The notes beneath the pieces are model-generated. The model was given only the letters and a program-made list of their open reading frames with translations. It was not told the DNA's origin and ran no database searches. Position numbers and translations under genes: made by a program. Shown piece by piece: positions 23,323-31,514 of a stretch of 36,771 bases of DNA (its first letter is position 1; each line of letters begins with the position of its first letter). The stretch is from Acidobacteria bacterium 13_1_20CM_3_53_8. GTDB lineage: Bacteria > Acidobacteriota > Blastocatellia > Pyrinomonadales > Pyrinomonadaceae. The stretch is taken from assembly GCA_001920415.1 (NCBI GenBank), contig MNJR01000039.1, positions 58,477 through 95,247 on the forward strand, in the 5' to 3' direction.

Positions 23323-24492
23323 ATGTTAAAAAAGAGCATACTAACGATGACAGTCTCTGCCTTCTCGCTCTGCTTCTCTCTTCAGGCTTCGGCCCAACAG
23401 AGGAGCACTGCAAACAATTTTCAGCCCGCGAGCGGCGCGTCAACCACTGCGAGCGCTTCGCAGCCTGCGAACTCATCTCGGCCAGCTAATCCCACGTCTT
23501 CCAACAGCGAAAGAGTGCAGGACGGGTTGATTGGGCCTGTGCGCCGCGTACGCACAGAGATGGCGAAATTGACGAGCAAGAACGGGCAGATGGTCGAAGG
23601 CCAGCACCTTCTTCTTGAATCGAGCGCTTACGATTTAAACGGCCACAAGACTGAGAACCAGTATTTCCCAATCGCTGGAGCGGCGCTGACAGGCCGTGAA
23701 GTTTACAGCTATGACGAGCGCGGCAATATCAGCGAGATGACTTTGCACGATGCGAGCGGTGCGCTCATCACTAAAGAGGTTTACACCTACGAATTCGATT
23801 TCGTTGGCAACTGGACGAAGATGACCACGTCGGTCGCCGTCTTAGAGAATGGTCACATCACGTTCGAGCCTACAGAAGTCACCTACCGCACTATCAGCTA
23901 CTATCTGGACGAAAATCTCACACGCATGATGCAGGCTGCGCAAAATCCGCAACAGAACAATGCTGCAACCACTAACAATAACGGCGGTCAGGCTAGCTTG
24001 ACTACACAACAGACATCAAACTCTCAACCCGCCGCGCAAGCTCAGCAGAGAGCAAGGGCGCTGCCTCAAGCCTCTTCAAGCGACGTTAGTCTAATGGCTG
24101 TGTCCGGCAGTGCTCAGCCAGTCATGCCCGCGTCTGGCTCTTCGAGCGGAGCCGCTATGAACCGCACGGATGAAGCGCCGCCTGAAAGACCCGCAGCGCA
24201 CATTCTGAAACCGGTTTCGGGCGGCGTACTAAACGGCGCGGCCAGAAACCTGCCCAGACCCGCTTATCCTGAACTGGCGAAGCGCAGTCATACGACTGGC
24301 TTGGTGGTGGTAGAGGTCGTCATTGACGAAACAGGTCATGTAATCTCTGCGCGTGCTGTGAGCGGGCCAGCAACCTTGCAGCAGGCAGCCGTGCAGGCCG
24401 CACGTCAGGCGCAGTTTTCTCCAACGAAACTTTCCGGCCAGGCGGTCAAAGTTTCAGGCACTATCAACTACAACTTCCAACTGGATCAATAA
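23323..24492 (+). CDS. Exported TonB C-terminal-domain protein
   Basis: 389 residues from ATG 23323, with AGGAG upstream and a clear signal peptide (KKSILTMTVSAFSLCF, cleavage near SAQ-QR). Then come a Ser/Ala/Asn-rich linker, a beta domain with YDLNGHKTENQYF and YDERGNISEMTLHD units that resemble RHS/YD-type strands, a long Gln/Ser/Ala-rich linker, and a C-terminal TonB-like domain of about 80 residues (PRPAYPELAKRSHTTGLVVV, ending SGTINYNFQLD). TonB transmits proton-motive energy to outer-membrane receptors, but with a cleavable signal and no visible ExbB/D partner this protein may use the fold differently. Confidence 0.8.
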   Translation: MLKKSILTMTVSAFSLCFSLQASAQQRSTANNFQPASGASTTASASQPANSSRPANPTSSNSERVQDGLIGPVRRVRTEMAKLTSKNGQMVEGQHLLLESSAYDLNGHKTENQYFPIAGAALTGREVYSYDERGNISEMTLHDASGALITKEVYTYEFDFVGNWTKMTTSVAVLENGHITFEPTEVTYRTISYYLDENLTRMMQAAQNPQQNNAATTNNNGGQASLTTQQTSNSQPAAQAQQRARALPQASSSDVSLMAVSGSAQPVMPASGSSSGAAMNRTDEAPPERPAAHILKPVSGGVLNGAARNLPRPAYPELAKRSHTTGLVVVEVVIDETGHVISARAVSGPATLQQAAVQAARQAQFSPTKLSGQAVKVSGTINYNFQLDQ

Positions 24493-24558
24493 AGGATTCG
24501 AGCGCACGACCAGAGGAATCATCTCTCGCGTCATGCTAATTTTAAGAGGACTATCCCG

Positions 24559-25605
24559 ATGGCATTGACAGGACAACTGAGCGACCTTTCGTTGGCTGAA
24601 CTGATTGAGTTCTTCTGCAACCAATGCAAGACAGGAAGACTCAAGGTGATGTACGAGCGCGCGCCCGGCTACTTCTTCATACAGGAAGGCTCGCTCGTTG
24701 ACGCCAAGATAGGAAATCTTCGGGGCGTTGATGCCGTCTACTACGCGCTCACTTTAGCGAATGCATCTTTCAAATTCAGCACGGCGTTCCAAGCCACGCG
24801 CCGCACGATTCACCAACCCTGGACGCATGTCGCCCTTGAAGGCTTACGTCGTCTTGACGAAGGCATCAAGCCGAAAGATGCTTTCGCCACGGACGTGTCC
24901 GTCGTCGAAGACGAACAGGTCGAGCAAGAGTTGAGCGAAGCTAAAGAGGAAGCCGAAGCGGTCTCATCTGTCGTCGAATCATTTGAAACCGAGCCTAGCT
25001 TTAGCGATTTGAATGATGCGTCGCCACTCTCTCTTACAGTCAGCGGCGCAACCGGGTCAGGCCGCAATCGTTCACTGGTCTTCGGCGTTATAGCGGCTGC
25101 CGTGCTAGTTATCATCGCAGCCATATCCGTGCCCATCGTCCTGCGCAAAGGGAAGGCCAACGCCGCAGCCGCAGCATCTGTTCAGACCGTTGCTCAGCCT
25201 TCTACAGAAGCTAACGCTGGCGTGGAATCAACTCAGGCAGAAGCTGAGCCAGCCGCTTCAGAAAATGGTTCTGCCACAGATGACAGCGCCGCAGCCGCAG
25301 CACGTCATGAGCGTGAGCAGCGAGAGCGTCAACAGAAGCAGGCCGAAGACAGAGCCAGACAGCAGGCCGCACAAGGCTCTGCGACAAACCAACCCGCACA
25401 ACAACAAGCTCCCGCAGGCGTGGCGCAAACTCAGGCCGCTCCAAAGCCCGGCCCAAGAATGGTTACAGTGCAAGTCTCTTATGACGAGAACGGGCGCGTC
25501 ACTCAAGCATCGGGTAGCGACGCAACAGCGCTACGCATAGCACGCCAAAAACATTTCCCTGCTGGCAAAGCTGGCACAGCGACCGTCACGGTTCCAATAA
25601 ACTAA
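24559..25605 (+). CDS. DUF4388 protein with membrane helix and short TonB-C-like tail
   Basis: 348 residues. N-terminal DUF4388 domain (about 1-105: ALTGQLSDLSLAELIEFFCN, KTGRLKV, FFIQEGSLVDAKIGNLRGVD), an acidic linker, one membrane helix at about 173-196 (SLVFGVIAAAVLVIIAAISV), a Gln/Ala/Arg-rich coiled segment, and a C-terminal piece (MVTVQVSYDENGRVTQASGS) that resembles the first half of a TonB-C domain. The DUF4388 domain is common in signalling proteins. Topology suggests a cytosolic sensor domain linked through the membrane to a periplasmic tail. It starts 66 nt after the TonB-C gene, so the two may form a pair. Confidence 0.8.
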   Translation: MALTGQLSDLSLAELIEFFCNQCKTGRLKVMYERAPGYFFIQEGSLVDAKIGNLRGVDAVYYALTLANASFKFSTAFQATRRTIHQPWTHVALEGLRRLDEGIKPKDAFATDVSVVEDEQVEQELSEAKEEAEAVSSVVESFETEPSFSDLNDASPLSLTVSGATGSGRNRSLVFGVIAAAVLVIIAAISVPIVLRKGKANAAAAASVQTVAQPSTEANAGVESTQAEAEPAASENGSATDDSAAAAARHEREQRERQQKQAEDRARQQAAQGSATNQPAQQQAPAGVAQTQAAPKPGPRMVTVQVSYDENGRVTQASGSDATALRIARQKHFPAGKAGTATVTVPIN

Positions 25606-25607
25606 AG

Positions 25608-25745
25608 AAGGAAAAAGGTAAAAGGTAAAAGGCAAAAGTGAGGTGAAGCCAATCTTTTTATTAAAAGATGGTCTCAGCCTTACTTTTGCCTTTTTTCTTT
25701 TACCTTTTTCCTTACTTTTGCCTTTTACCTTTTTACTTTTTCCTT
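25608..25745. repeat. Heptad-armed palindrome between convergent genes
   Basis: Arms of AAAAGGT/AAAAGGC units and complements. The core 25638-25683, read on the minus strand (AAGGCTGAGACCATCTTTTA, then GGCTTCACC), is closely related to the cores at 28324-28367 and 32310-32352. It lies between stop codons of convergent genes, and the minus-strand gene's TAA (25744-25746) overlaps its end. Confidence 0.9.
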
Positions 25746-26967
25746 ATTTGATTCCGACCAGGCCGAGCGTGACCAGCAGCGCGCGTTTGAGTCCTGTCTC
25801 GCGCCCGCGCGGGTCGTACCATTCATCAATCGTGTGAGAGTTTCCCGAAATCCCGCCAGCGCCGAGCGTGATTGCAGGCGTGCCTAGCGAGATTGGAATG
25901 TTCGAGTCGGTTGAAGAGCGATCCAGTCGCGGTTGATAACCGAAGAAGCGCGTGGCCTCTTCCGCCAGCCGAACGATTAAAGCATCTGGCGAAGTCTCTC
26001 CGCTTGGTCTATCGCCTATCAACTTCAAATCCAGTTCGAGCGGAGGGTCGCCCATGCGCCTTGCTCCGTTCTCATCGTCAACAGATTCACGCACTGCGCG
26101 ACGAAAGAATGCATCCAACCTTCGCAACTCTTCGGCAGAAGCCGAGCGAAGGTCAACATCCATTGCGGCCTCGCGCGGGATGACGTTTACGCTCGCGCCG
26201 CCTTCTATTCGTCCAACGTTGAAGGTCGTTCGCGGATCAACCGGCGCCGGGTAACTTGCGAGTCGCGCAACAGCACGCCCCATTGCGTGCACAGGATTGG
26301 CTGCGCCGAAATCTCCCCACGAATGCCCGCCCGTGCCGCGCAAAACCACACGATAGCGGCGCGAGCCTAAAGCAGCGTGCGTGATGCGCTCGACGCCTGG
26401 GCCGTCGAAGCTTATGAAAGCGTCAATGCGATTTGCCCACTCGCTCGTCTGAAAGAGATAACGCACGCCGCGCAAGTTTCCTTCTCCCTCTTCGCCTACG
26501 GTTCCGACGAAGAGCAGAGAGCCTTCCGTCTCGATTGAGCATGCCTGTAGAGCTTGAGCCAAAGCTATTATAGCGGCCAGCCCGCAACCGTCATCCGCAA
26601 TTCCCGGCGCAAACAGTTTTCCCGCTTCTCGTCGAACAGTGTAATCCGTTCCCGGCGGAAAGACCGTATCGAGGTGCGCGCTTACAACGAGCAGAGGTGA
26701 AGGCGAATTGCCGGGACGCAGAGCAACGCAGTTCCCTTCCTCGTCAACTCGCGCATCGTTTAGACCAAGCTTACGGAATTTTTCGACTAAATACTCTGCG
26801 CGCTCGCGCTCGCCAAACGGCGGCGATGGGATTCTACAGATGGCCGCGTGCTCTTCTGTGATTGCGCCAGCGCGAGATTCGAAAAATTGAAAAGCGCGTC
26901 GCACCGCTTCCGTATGAAGCAGGTCACGAATAATCGTCTCATGCGCAAACGTGGCGGTCAGTGTCAT
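25744..26967 (-). CDS. M20-family metallopeptidase
   Basis: 407 residues. Di-zinc amidohydrolase/peptidase fold: LLVVSAHLDTVFPPGTDYTV (metal His and catalytic Asp), GIADDGCGLAA (bridging Asp), GTVGEEGEGNLRG (catalytic Glu and metal Glu), RGTGGHSWGDFGAANPVHAM from the dimerisation domain, and GGISGNSHTIDEW (last metal His). It resembles the peptidase T/M20 subgroup; substrate unknown. The start lies 2 nt after the stop of the LeuA-like gene, so it is translated from the same mRNA. Confidence 0.92.
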   Translation of the reverse strand: MTLTATFAHETIIRDLLHTEAVRRAFQFFESRAGAITEEHAAICRIPSPPFGERERAEYLVEKFRKLGLNDARVDEEGNCVALRPGNSPSPLLVVSAHLDTVFPPGTDYTVRREAGKLFAPGIADDGCGLAAIIALAQALQACSIETEGSLLFVGTVGEEGEGNLRGVRYLFQTSEWANRIDAFISFDGPGVERITHAALGSRRYRVVLRGTGGHSWGDFGAANPVHAMGRAVARLASYPAPVDPRTTFNVGRIEGGASVNVIPREAAMDVDLRSASAEELRRLDAFFRRAVRESVDDENGARRMGDPPLELDLKLIGDRPSGETSPDALIVRLAEEATRFFGYQPRLDRSSTDSNIPISLGTPAITLGAGGISGNSHTIDEWYDPRGRETGLKRALLVTLGLVGIK

Positions 26968-26969
26968 AG

Positions 26970-28184
26970 TTAGACCAACTGCATAATCTCTTCCTCGCTC
27001 AGAACCGATGGCGATTGTTTGGCTTTCGTCAGGATGCGCTCCACACGCTCATCGCTCGCTTCAATGCCGCGCGATTCTAGCCAGTAGACCACGTTAGACT
27101 TTCCGCTCATGTAACCTATCTCTATCTTCTGCTTCAGGCCGAAGAGTCCAGCGGGCACGCCTGAGTAAACAAGGTCTGCAAGTTCCGTGTCGCCCTTCCT
27201 GTAGCTCTTGATGACAGCCGCCGCGTGAACGCCCGTAGCTGTGCGAAAAGCGTCGCGCCCGAATACAGGATAGTTGTATGGAATAGTCCAGCCGCAACTC
27301 TCCGCAGCAACTTTGCAGTATTCGCCCAAGCGCGAAAGATCGTTATCAATCCATCCCATCAGTTTCAGGTTAACGAGCAGTTGATCCATAGGCGCGTTGC
27401 CGACGCGCTCTCCTACGCCAAGAGCAGAGCCGTGAACTTCGTCCGCGCCGCCTTCAATCGCCGCGATGGAATTGATGACTCCCAAACCTCTGTCCTGATG
27501 TCCGTGCCAGTCAAGACGAATGCCTCCGCCCTCGTCTTCTATAATACTTTTCACGTAGCGCACCAACGCGCGCGCACCGTCCGGCGTAGCGTGACCGACG
27601 GTATCGCACACGCACACGGCACGAGCGCCAGCGCGTATAGCCGTCGTGTAGAGCGCGCGTATGGTCTCAGGGTTTGCGCGCGTAGTGTCTTCGGTCACGT
27701 ACATCACGTTGAGACCTTCGCCTACGGCGAAAGAGACTGCTTCTTCGGTCATCTTCAAAAGTTTATCGAGCGTCCAGTCTTCTGCATAGAAGCGCACAGG
27801 GGAAGAGCCTATGAAGGTGCAGGCTTCAATCGGTATTCCGGTTTTTTGGGAAATCTCTATTATCGGGATGATGTCGTTGCGGTGCGTGCGCGCGGCGCAG
27901 TTGGCGCGAATCTTCATCTTGTTGTCGGCAATCTCGCGCGCAAGACGTTCGACGCCCGTTGCGTGCGCGCCGCCAGCGCCCGGCAGCCCTATGTCGGCGG
28001 TGTCAATGCCGAGTTCGTTCATAAGGTGCAGAAGCCTTAACTTCTGCTCAATCGGCGGATCGCACACCGAAGGCGATTGCAGCCCGTCGCGCAATGTTTC
28101 GTCATCAAAAGAGATGTGGCGCGCGGGCTTGTCAACGGCAGGCGCGACCTTGTTCCAATCGTAGATCAACTCATCCGAAGGCAC
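26970..28184 (-). CDS. HMGL-like / LeuA-family acyltransferase (isopropylmalate or homocitrate synthase type)
   Basis: 404 residues from GTG 28184. The frame is open to TTG 28286, but a strong promoter (28248-28276) lies inside that extension, and GAGG precedes the GTG, so 28184 is preferred. TIM-barrel HMGL domain: FDDETLRDGLQSPSV (substrate/metal Asp and Arg), YVTEDTTRANPETI, CDTVGHATPDGARALV, LDWHGHQDRGLGVINSIAAI (HxH metal ligands) and GSALGVGERVGNAPMDQLLV. Such enzymes condense acetyl-CoA with a 2-oxoacid. There is no C-terminal LeuA allosteric domain of full length, so the assignment within the family stays open. Operon with the M20 peptidase. Confidence 0.88.
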   Translation of the reverse strand: MPSDELIYDWNKVAPAVDKPARHISFDDETLRDGLQSPSVCDPPIEQKLRLLHLMNELGIDTADIGLPGAGGAHATGVERLAREIADNKMKIRANCAARTHRNDIIPIIEISQKTGIPIEACTFIGSSPVRFYAEDWTLDKLLKMTEEAVSFAVGEGLNVMYVTEDTTRANPETIRALYTTAIRAGARAVCVCDTVGHATPDGARALVRYVKSIIEDEGGGIRLDWHGHQDRGLGVINSIAAIEGGADEVHGSALGVGERVGNAPMDQLLVNLKLMGWIDNDLSRLGEYCKVAAESCGWTIPYNYPVFGRDAFRTATGVHAAAVIKSYRKGDTELADLVYSGVPAGLFGLKQKIEIGYMSGKSNVVYWLESRGIEASDERVERILTKAKQSPSVLSEEEIMQLV

Positions 28185-28247
28185 TCGCTTGATACCTCGT
28201 TCAAAAAATTCTCGCGTGCAAATTAGCCTTGTGCATGAAGAGATTCG

Positions 28248-28276
28248 ATTACAACAAGCGTCGCATTGATTGTCAA
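28248..28276 (-). promoter_or_regulatory. Promoter of the LeuA-like/M20 operon
   Basis: On the minus strand: TTGACA (28276-28271), exactly 17 bp, TGTAAT (28253-28248). A near-consensus sigma-70 site, which places the transcript start near 28241 and decides for the GTG 28184 start codon. Confidence 0.7.
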
Positions 28277-28290
28277 GACAAGGCAAACTA

Positions 28291-28426
28291 AAGAAGGCAA
28301 AAGTAAAAAGGTAAAAGGTAAAAGGAAGGCTGAAACCGCTTTTAATAAAAAATTGGCTTCCCCTGACTTTTTACTTTTTACTTTTACCTTTTGACTTTCC
28401 TTTGCCTTTTACCTTTTTACTTTTGA
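28291..28426. repeat. Heptad-armed palindrome upstream of the LeuA-like gene
   Basis: Left arm AAGGCAAAAGTAAAAAGGTA and onward; core 28324-28367 (GGAAGGCTGAAACCGCTTTT, then AATTGGCTTCCCCTGAC); right arm of TTTTTAC/TTTTACC/TTTTGCC units. The core is shared with 32310-32352 and, inverted, with 25638-25683. Confidence 0.9.
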
Positions 28427-28504
28427 CGCGCAGCCGCACTCTGTTATAGCCTTCGCTCGTCTTCCTGGCCGAGCGCGTACTAGAGCCAGAGACATCATAA
28501 GCCT

Positions 28505-29104
28505 TTGAGCAGATCGAAGCGACAAGCAGCCCAGACGTTCCGTATAGCGGTCGGCACAGACCGCACGGCGAAGCTTCAGGCTGTGAAGGCTACGGTCGAG
28601 CGCATAGGCGCTATTGATGCCAGATGGAAGCAGGCCGAGATTCTCTCGCGCGCTGTGAAGACGAACGCTCCAGCAATGCCGCTCACGGACTGGGACTTGA
28701 TGCGCGGCGCACGAGCCAGAGCAAGGGCGGTGCGCGAGCTTCTTGAAAAGTCTAGAACGCAGGCGCAGATTTTCGTTGGAATGGAAGGCGGCTTTCATTC
28801 CGTTTCGATTGACGGGCGTTGGCACACGTTCCTGCGCGGCTGGGCTTACGCCACGGACGGCGAGCGCGAGGGCTTCGGCGCTTCGCCTTCTATAACCGTG
28901 CCGGATTCATTGGCGCGGCGCGTGTTTGACGGTCGGCGCGAGCTTGGCGAGATAATTGACGAGATAGCTGGCGAGCAGGACGTACGAAGCCGTCAGGGCG
29001 CTTGGGGCGTGCTCTCGCGCGACCTTCTAACCAGAGCGCAGAGCTTCGAGGTCGCGCTAGTGGCAGCCTTCGCCCCCTTTTATAATTCTAAGCTTTATAC
29101 TTAG
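28505..29104 (+). CDS. Inosine/xanthosine triphosphatase (YjjX/DUF84-like)
   Basis: 199 residues from TTG 28505; no strong ribosome-binding site is visible, so the start is uncertain. House-cleaning NTPase fold: RIAVGTDRTAKLQAVKATVE at the start (nucleotide loop), MPLTDWDLMRGARARAR, and FVGMEGGFHSVSIDGRWHTF, typical of the DUF84/YjjX family, which hydrolyses non-canonical ITP/XTP. The C-terminal SRQGAWGVLSRDLLTRAQSF is the usual conserved end (G-x-x-G-x-L-T). It is divergent from the LeuA-like operon, with a heptad palindrome in between. Confidence 0.85.
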   Translation: MSRSKRQAAQTFRIAVGTDRTAKLQAVKATVERIGAIDARWKQAEILSRAVKTNAPAMPLTDWDLMRGARARARAVRELLEKSRTQAQIFVGMEGGFHSVSIDGRWHTFLRGWAYATDGEREGFGASPSITVPDSLARRVFDGRRELGEIIDEIAGEQDVRSRQGAWGVLSRDLLTRAQSFEVALVAAFAPFYNSKLYT

Positions 29105-29161
29105 AGAGCGTTTCAAAACCTGCTTTGCGCTTCTTCGCTCTTTGCGAGCTTAAGTTTTTAA

Positions 29162-29241
29162 CTTTGCGCCTTTGCGTGAACCATCAATTCACATGAATCT
29201 TGAGCTTTAATAGAATTGATGGTTCACGCAAAGGCGCAAAG
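29162..29241. terminator. Long perfect hairpin, probable terminator or dispersed palindrome
   Basis: 28-bp perfect arms at 29162-29189 (CTTTGCGCCTTTGCGTGAAC and onward) and 29214-29241, separated by 24 nt. It follows the YjjX-like gene and precedes tdk. There is no clear U-tract, so the terminator role is tentative. Confidence 0.6.
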
Positions 29242-29325
29242 GAAAGAGATAAGCTCGCTAAGAGGTTGAGCAGATAATACAGGTTTGAAATAGTTTCTTA
29301 AATTCGTAAAGGCAGAGATTCAGAG

Positions 29326-29958
29326 ATGGAAGAGTTCACATCTTTTGGAAACGACGAGCACATGAGCCACCTGCACACGGAGCCGGGCTGGATAGAGGTC
29401 ATAGCAGGCTCAATGTTTTCTGGAAAATCGGAAGAGCTTATACGCAGACTGCGCCGCGCCAGGATTGCGCGCCAGAAGGTTCAGGTATTCAAGCCGAAGA
29501 TTGACACGCGATACTCGCACGATCACATAGTCTCGCATTCGGAGATGCGACATGAATCTAGAACGGTCTCGACCGCAGCGGAACTGCTCGCCGCCATAGA
29601 GCAGGGCACGCAGGTCGTAGGCATTGATGAAGGGCAGTTCTTCGACATAGAGCTGGTTGAAGTGGTGAACGAGTTGGCGCGGCGCGGATTGCGCGTCATA
29701 GTCGCCGGGCTGGATCAGGATTACACTGGAAAACCTTTCGAGCCTATGCCGCAACTGCTCGCAATAGCCGAGTACATAACGAAGACGCACGCCATCTGCG
29801 TTCGCTGCGGCCAGCCTGCAAACTACTCGCAGCGCACCTTTGAATCCGAAGAGCGCGTGGCCGTAGGCGCTGGCGGCATGTACGAGGCTAGATGCCGCAG
29901 ATGCTTCGTCCCGCATGCTGACACGCCTACGAGTTATGTGACAGAGGCTGCGGATTGA
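29326..29958 (+). CDS. tdk: Thymidine kinase
   Basis: 210 residues, type II thymidine kinase phosphorylating thymidine with ATP in the salvage pathway. Seen: P-loop [18 protein letters not shown], lasso and catalytic region [11 protein letters not shown] (catalytic Glu), [20 protein letters not shown], and two zinc-binding pairs CVRCG and CRRCF near the C-terminus. ATG 29326 gives a slightly long N-terminus; ATG 29362 ([14 protein letters not shown]) is a credible alternative start, and neither has a strong ribosome-binding site. Confidence 0.95.
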   Translation: MEEFTSFGNDEHMSHLHTEPGWIEVIAGSMFSGKSEELIRRLRRARIARQKVQVFKPKIDTRYSHDHIVSHSEMRHESRTVSTAAELLAAIEQGTQVVGIDEGQFFDIELVEVVNELARRGLRVIVAGLDQDYTGKPFEPMPQLLAIAEYITKTHAICVRCGQPANYSQRTFESEERVAVGAGGMYEARCRRCFVPHADTPTSYVTEAAD

Positions 29959-29976
29959 AAATTTTCCGGCAAAAGA

Positions 29977-30005
29977 TTGACTTCGCGCCGTATTTGGCAT
30001 AGAAG
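29977..30005 (+). promoter_or_regulatory. Putative promoter of the small exported protein gene
   Basis: TTGACT at 29977-29982, 17-bp spacer, TAGAAG at 30000-30005, about 80 bp upstream of the GTG at 30088. Partial match to sigma-70 consensus. Confidence 0.35.
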
Positions 30006-30087
30006 AACGGCAACGTTTCTAAAAACCCTTTGTGCCCTGAGTTAGAGCACATGATTCCGATCTTTCTTTGAAAAGGAGTTAGAAAAA

Positions 30088-30288
30088 GTGAAAAAAGTAA
30101 TCAGCATCTTCTTCGCCCTCTTGCTCGCCGTGAGCTTTGGAGCAATAGTCTTATCCTACGCGCCCGCCGACACGGCTGCGGCGGCCACGCGCCTGAACTT
30201 CGACGGCGGCGCACCGCATCCACGCGCTCGCAAGGCATCAACCAGAAGAGCCACTACGCACCACAGCAGCCGCAGACGGCGCAGATAA
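30088..30288 (+). CDS. Small exported Arg-rich protein
   Basis: 66 residues from GTG 30088, with AAGGAG about 10 nt upstream. A signal peptide (KKVISIFFALLLAVSFGAIV, cleavage probably after the following Ala-rich stretch) leaves a mature peptide of about 30 residues. That peptide ends in RRATTHHSSRRRRR, very basic with His and Ser. No family recognised. A cationic periplasmic peptide could bind polyanions such as LPS or nucleic acid, which is speculation. The stop adjoins a heptad-type palindrome. Confidence 0.6.
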   Translation: MKKVISIFFALLLAVSFGAIVLSYAPADTAAAATRLNFDGGAPHPRARKASTRRATTHHSSRRRRR

Positions 30289-30400
30289 AAAGAAGGGGGA
30301 AGAGGGTAAATGGGTAAGAGGGGAAAAGGTAAAGTCTAACTGCTTACTCCTTTTTACCTTTTCCCCATTTCCCCTTTCCCCTTTTTCCCCTCTTTCTTTC
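30287..30400. repeat. Purine-rich palindrome (GGGGAAA type) after the small exported gene
   Basis: Left arm AAAAAGAAGGGGGAAGAGGG to about 30334; right arm CCTTTTTACCTTTTCCCCAT and onward to about 30400. Units are about 7 bp but more degenerate than in the other copies. The centre is only about 15 bp. It is probably a member of the same class of elements and may act as a terminator. Confidence 0.75.
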
Positions 30401-30555
30401 ATACACTCTTCTTCCTTACAATCTTCTCACTTTCGCAACAACAATTCCTTTGCCGCGCGTGTTATTCTTGAGTCTCGGCCCCCTTTGTATAAATCAGGTG
30501 AAATACAGGCGGCAGCAACAGCGCCCTCGCGCCGCTTCGTGTGAGGAGAGGTCTA

Positions 30556-31494
30556 ATGCGCATCTGTGTCTTGAAAACTTCAACCTGTCATTTTCTAATC
30601 GCCGCGCTTTTACTCGCAGCATTCTCAATCGCCTGTCAGCCGGGGCCAGCGACGAACACAAATACTAACGCCAACGCTTCAAACTTGAACGCGAACGTGA
30701 CGAACACGAACGCCAACACCACTGGCAGCGCTGCGACCATAAATGCGCGCGAGCCTGATAGCTACACGGCGACGCTTGTTCTCTCGGCTGTAACAGAAGG
30801 TGGCGACCGTGTAGTGGGCGTGCCTGAATTGTCTGCGAAGGTCGCTCGCAACGGCGCGGATCGCCGCGTTGAATTCAATCTGCCTAACAATGAGACGCTC
30901 ATCTACATTGACCACGCAGACCAGCACTACGTCATAGCGCAGAGCCGCAAGCAGTACGCGGAGCTAACGCCCGAAGCAACAGGCTTTCAGCTTCAGAAAT
31001 TGATGACGCCCGGACAGATTGCCGAGATGATTAGGCGTCAGAAAGGATTCCAGTACGTTGGCGACGAACAATATCAGGGACATCTGGCAGAAAAATATCA
31101 CTACACGGGCGCGACGCAGACGAACACGCAGGCCGGAACGGTCACATCTGAAATCAACATCTTCATAGACAAGGCTACGGGGCTGCCGCTTCACGCAGAG
31201 CTTTTCTCGGAAGCGACGGGACAGGTCGAAGGCATGCGTGGCGCAAGGCTTGTTGCAGAGATGCGTGACATTCAGACGACGGCTGACCCATCGCTGTTTC
31301 AAGTTCCACCTCAAGGGTACACAAAGGTAGAGCCTCAACAGGTGCGCCAGCAGATTGATGCTTTGACGGGAACGGTCGCAGCAATCGTCAAAGCGCTCTT
31401 GACGAATCTTGGACAGCAGGGCACGACTACAACGACCACAGTGACGACCACTACCGCATCGCCTTCGCCCTCCGCGTCACAGACGAGTCACTGA
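30556..31494 (+). CDS. Lipoprotein, unknown function
   Basis: 312 residues from ATG 30556; GAGGAGAGG lies 4-5 nt upstream, so the in-frame GTG 30541 is rejected. The signal peptide ends in a lipobox FSIAC, so the mature lipoprotein begins at that Cys. An Asn/Thr-rich tether follows (TNTNANASNLNANVTNTNAN), a style common in Blastocatellia lipoproteins. The body (about 75-270) is beta-rich (SYTATLVLSAVTEGGDRVVG, GFQYVGDEQYQGHLAEKYHY, INIFIDKATGLPLHAEL), resembling LolA/DUF4412-like lipid- or ligand-binding folds. The C-terminus is Thr/Ser-rich. It pairs with the next exported gene, 20 nt downstream. Confidence 0.8.
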   Translation: MRICVLKTSTCHFLIAALLLAAFSIACQPGPATNTNTNANASNLNANVTNTNANTTGSAATINAREPDSYTATLVLSAVTEGGDRVVGVPELSAKVARNGADRRVEFNLPNNETLIYIDHADQHYVIAQSRKQYAELTPEATGFQLQKLMTPGQIAEMIRRQKGFQYVGDEQYQGHLAEKYHYTGATQTNTQAGTVTSEINIFIDKATGLPLHAELFSEATGQVEGMRGARLVAEMRDIQTTADPSLFQVPPQGYTKVEPQQVRQQIDALTGTVAAIVKALLTNLGQQGTTTTTTVTTTTASPSPSASQTSH

Positions 31495-31514
31495 GCCGGG
31501 AGTTTTCCAAAAAG

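Noticed and set aside
27225-28040. 271-codon open frame on the plus strand
   Set aside because: Antisense shadow of the LeuA-like gene, which has intact catalytic motifs and its own promoter.
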